The notes beneath the pieces were generated by a model. That model was not told the origin of the DNA, searched no databases, and saw only the letters and a program-made list of their open reading frames with translations. Below, piece after piece: positions 60,501 through 64,000 of a DNA stretch of 64,000 bases. Position 1 is the first letter of the stretch. Every line of letters begins with the position of its first letter. The DNA is from Pegea sp. RAD2-039 (taxonomy: Eukaryota; Chordata; Thaliacea; Salpida; Salpidae): positions 62,001 through 126,000 of the forward strand of contig JAQGEQ010000170.1 of assembly GCA_034620365.1 (NCBI GenBank), written 5' to 3'. A program made the position numbers and the translations under genes.

Positions 60501-62127
60501 AAAAAGGCAAATTAAGTTATATCCTTTTACTAGAGTAATATATAAAATAAATTTTAGATTAATAAATTTTGATGAATTTATACTTTCAACTGTTAATATG
60601 ACAGCTGTAAATCTACACTTTTTTAGTTTTTGTCATTTTAACTATTGTACAAATTATTGATTTGAGCTGAAAAATTGTTATAAGCTCTGTTGTTCAACCC
60701 AAATTAACAAAAGTTGATTTCAAACTTTTGTAAATATCTATTTATTTGAGTTTATCTAAGCGGTAAACTTTAAAACTACTAGTCTTAATAATTCAAGTCA
60801 CTTTTTAACAGTGGATTTCGTTGTATTGATGTAAAAAACACATTTATCAAATGTTTTCAGTTTATTTAGTTCCCTATGGACTGATAGATAGTTAAAAAAA
60901 CTTATTTAGTGAAATTAAATGCTTTAATTTTTTCCACTGCCTTTACATAAAACTTGAATATCAGTTTACTAAAAGAAAGATCTTGAATTATACAACCGTC
61001 TATAGTGAATATCTTACTACCACAATTAAAGAGTATAAATTATGTAAGTATTTTTGAGCAGCTTAAATAAGTCATTGTATGGGTTTTTACTTAAAAATCT
61101 TAAGCATATCTAATAGTTAGATTAAACAAATTATCTTTAATTACTTATATTTTATTTTAGTAAAAGCTATGTTTGATTACTTATCAAATTTTAGTTGATA
61201 TAACAGACAGCAAACTGCAATAGATAACAATTGACTCAATAAAAAAATTTTAAGAAAGTGAATTTATCTTTACCGCTTTTAAATAATTAATTTAAACATT
61301 TTAGTCTGTACTATATATCTAACTTTTTGCTGTTTCATCTACAACTGTAAATTTTAGCAAAAATTAAAAAAGAAAATTGATTTTTTAATTATCTGCCTTT
61401 ATTATTTCAATTAATATTTCACTGCTTAAAGATGGTTTTTAATTTTGAGATTCTTTTTATAGTTTAAACTAAATGATAAGAGAACATCATTAAAGTTTAC
61501 TGGTTCAAGTTATAAACTAAATGTAATTGATATTGATTTATGTTAATTAGTATAAGACAAAATTGTTGTTGTTTATTTGCCACATTAATCGATTAAACTT
61601 TTTGATATTTACTTTTTAAAAAGTTAGATACCGATTACTTTTACAAACAGAACCAGTTAGAAAATTGTATCAGTTTTATACAAGTAACTTATAAAAACAG
61701 TCGATTGAAAATCTAACTTCATGATTTAATCTTATTTCGAGTTTTGACTTTTTATTCAGTGCCAAATTTAATGATAGAAAAAGTGAACTTTTTAAATACT
61801 TGGCTCTTTAAACGTTTTGTCATTTCTACTGTCTTTTACTTGAATTTCTTTCTTGAAACATTCTTTGCTTGCTAAACAGCTAAAATTAAATTATTATTTT
61901 TATTTCTATTAGATGGTTATGTAATACTTTCATTACTGTACTTTTATTTTATTCTTATTTTTATCAATTTTTTAGAATTAAATTTCTCTTTATTTTTTTA
62001 GTAGAAGTCTAATAAATTGTAATAGAAACTGTAAAAAGATTTTTATCATCTTATCTATATTTGTAGCTTTTCCTGGCTACATGTTTTATTACATTTATTA
62101 TCTTGAAAAAGTTCAATTTTTTTGTAG
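57564..62127. other. A+T-rich spacer of about 4.5 kb
   Basis: Apart from a CTCF-like word at 58069-58086 I see no gene, RNA or repeat. If the orphan exon at its end belongs to RASGRP, this would be an intron of an alternative transcript. Confidence 0.5.
58069..58086 (-). promoter_or_regulatory. CTCF-like motif, weaker
   Basis: The minus strand reads ACACTAGATGTCGC within this span, one change from the CACTAGATGGCGC form of the CTCF core. It lies in the spacer after RASGRP. Confidence 0.3.
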
Positions 62128-62229
62128 CCATACACTGCAGCTCGTACCGATTTAGTCCGAGTAGATATCTCTATTGATCCAAACGTACAAGTAAAAAGAT
62201 TTCGTGCCAACCTTGAAAAAAAGTTTTAA
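62128..62229 (+). CDS. Orphan 3'-terminal exon, gene unknown
   Basis: Follows a clear acceptor (CAATTTTTTTGTAG). One frame is open for 33 codons to TAA, giving a peptide with YTAARTDLVRVDISIDPNVQ and VKRFRANLEKKF. The other two frames stop at once. Composition and a balanced residue mix look coding. It enters in phase 0, as does the last known RASGRP exon, so it could be an alternative RASGRP terminal exon; it could equally end an unseen gene or be skipped into OSBPL9. I do not recognise the peptide. Confidence 0.45.
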   Translation, partial: PYTAARTDLVRVDISIDPNVQVKRFRANLEKKF

Positions 62230-62453
62230 CATTACAAGAGAGAGAAAGAGATAATATTGAAATACTCAGAGTTTATATAAGCATTGAGTTGTATGTGAGA
62301 AAGAAGTTTTTTTTCAGCTTTCTCAGTAACTTTTATTTTTTTCTTTGAGTTAGGTGTTACAAGCTATTGTTTGTCATTAGCTCTCAAGGTTTTATAAAAA
62401 CAGATTATTTGCTTTACTTGTTAACCTGTTATACTTGAAACAGTTATTTAACG

Positions 62454-64000
62454 ATGAATAAGTTTAAAAAGGAAAGAAGAAAAAAAAAGCTACAAGATAA
62501 TCTGACAACTGAAATAACTGTTAGGCATATCACAGAAGTTTCTGTTGATCCTGAAAATCCGAGATTTATGTTGGAAGAAAACGATCAATTAAATGATGGT
62601 AAGATTCTTATTGACCTCTTAAAGTAGCTAATGATGTTGCAGCTTCACTACATAATTAATCACTAAAAAGTAAACCAGCGTTTAACCGTTGCTTCGCGCG
62701 CACCAGTTTCACTACAACTTTCTACTTATTAGTTTCTATTTCCTATTTGAGACTTTTTTCACTAAGTTGACTTTCATTATAATCGTTAAAAGCCTTTGAC
62801 ATTGTCATTACATAAAATAGGTTTGATTCAAATCACCAGAATTGTTTTCATTAATCAAAATTGACTTTTTAAGTAGATTTTTAAACAAAATTTAAAAAAT
62901 AGTTCGAAATCTTATCGAAGAACAAATTTGAAATAAACTTTTTGAATTAATTTTAAAACTGATCAAGATTTTGAAGTGTTTATGAAGAAGAAACAGATTT
63001 TGTTTTTGTTTAGGTTCTCATCATGAACAACAGAAAAGTGTAATATCTCATTTACTCTCGCAAGTCAGTTGCAATTATTTCATTTACTTCCATCTTTTAA
63101 ACATCATAAATATCAATTATCAACAAACTAAATATTTATTTGCTAATTAAAGCTGTTGTTCGAAACTTCATTTGCATATTTGTCACTAAACATCTCGATT
63201 AGTTGAAAATCGGCATGGACCTCACTAAGGTTACTCTTCCCACTTTCATCTTAGAGAAGCGATCTCTTCTTGAGTTTTTTGCTGACTTATTTGCTTATCC
63301 TGATTTGTTCGTCGAGTAAGCACTGCTCATCACTAAATAACCAATCAGATGACGCCATTTGATTTTTAGCATCGCGCGGAAACCAACGCCTCTGACACGA
63401 ATGATTGCATGTGTCCGATTCTACCTCAGTACCTTCTCGGCTGGTCGGGAAAGTACCACGGCGAAGAAGCCCTACAACCCGATCATGGGCGAGTACTTCC
63501 GCTGCTTCTACAACATTGACAAGAAAGCAAATACAAACAATTTCAACTTCGACGGAATTGAAGAAGATCTTCAGGTCCTTCATCCTCTTCTCGATCTTTC
63601 ATTTATCGTGAATCTTACAGAAGAGCAATCCCTTGTATTGGATGAGCAAAGACGACCTCACCTTCATCAGCGAGCAAGTCTCGCACCATCCACCTGTCTC
63701 CGCCTGTTTTGCTGAACACACCAATCTAGGCATCAGATACGAGGGACATGTGTGGACCAAGTCCAAGTTCTATGGACTGTCAGTCGGCGTGGAGATGATT
63801 GGACCAGGTAACGATATAGTTTAAGGTGCTGAGGTGGATTTGGAAATGAGCGTATGACAGGCACAATCATCTTAATCAACAACGGTGAAGAATATGAGCT
63901 TATCTACCCAAATGCCGTCTGTCGTTCCATTCTCACCGTACCATGGACAGAGCTAGTGGGCGAAACAACCATTCGTTGTATCAAAACTGATTTAACCGCT
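62454..64000 (+). CDS. OSBPL9: OSBPL9/10/11-type oxysterol-binding-protein-related lipid transfer protein, 3' end outside window
   Basis: Six exons in the window: 62454-62598, 63014-63063, 63203-63315, 63370-63574, 63621-63807, 63861-64000 (cut); 280 codons, no stop. ORPs exchange sterols or phosphoinositides between membranes. Family blocks: [39 protein letters not shown], the ORP fingerprint [30 protein letters not shown], and [14 protein letters not shown]. The GMDLTKV...LEKRSLLE start fits the OSBPL9/10/11 group best. The first ATG gives a Lys/Arg-rich N-terminus ([12 protein letters not shown]) without a PH domain; PH exons might lie farther upstream, or the gene may encode a short form. 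Introns are 46-415 nt; the three short ones lie in the G+C-richer 3' part. Confidence 0.92.

Noticed and set aside
1-64000. tRNA, rRNA, snRNA genes, CRISPR arrays or complete transposons
   Set aside because: I looked for tRNA box elements, snRNA cores, repeat-spacer arrays and transposase or reverse-transcriptase motifs and found none I could support.

Overview
The window is nuclear DNA of an animal. It is strongly A+T-rich (roughly 70 % by eye) and carries ten recognisable protein genes, nine on the plus strand. Most are split by very short introns: 36-60 nt is the common size in MTO1, CMTR1, MRE11 and the 5' half of RASGRP. The gene set points to a metazoan with motile cilia: a RasGRP with EF-hands and a C1 domain, a CATIP-like ciliogenesis protein, plectin repeats and a PAPS transporter. 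An AT-AC (U12-type) intron shows that the minor spliceosome is probably retained. I cannot name the phylum from the sequence; small-intron lineages such as some tunicates, flatworms or sponges are all possible.

Layout. 1-12 kb: ALYREF (one exon), MTO1 (7 exons), CATIP-like (one exon), with A+T-rich spacers. 12-19.5 kb: ANKRD28/44/52-type PP6 ankyrin subunit (one exon of 3.3 kb), then CMTR1 (17 exons). 21-23 kb: SLC35B2 on the minus strand, convergent with CMTR1. 25.5-28.5 kb: MRE11 (15 exons). 30.2-33.1 kb: an unusual membrane-anchored plectin-repeat protein (7 exons). 35.2-48.35 kb: two abutting, apparently identical copies of a 6571-bp unit. 48.3-57.4 kb: RASGRP. 57.4-62.4 kb: mostly empty, with one orphan exon. 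62.45-64 kb: the 5' part of an OSBPL9-type oxysterol-binding-protein gene, cut by the window end.

The genes are unrelated housekeeping or signalling loci (mRNA export, mitochondrial tRNA modification, mRNA capping, sulfation, DNA repair, Ras signalling, lipid transfer). Nothing suggests an operon or functional cluster.

Points most worth following: the mini-plakin with an N-terminal transmembrane segment; the tandem duplication whose downstream breakpoint lies in a candidate first coding exon of RASGRP; the AT-AC intron in the RasGEF-N region; thirteen perfect TGACGTCA palindromes confined to the G+C-richer, short-intron genes; CTCF-like sites; and abrupt changes of base composition and intron size inside single genes. 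Exon boundaries were worked out by hand from GT-AG signals, reading-phase continuity and family alignment recalled from knowledge; no database search was run.
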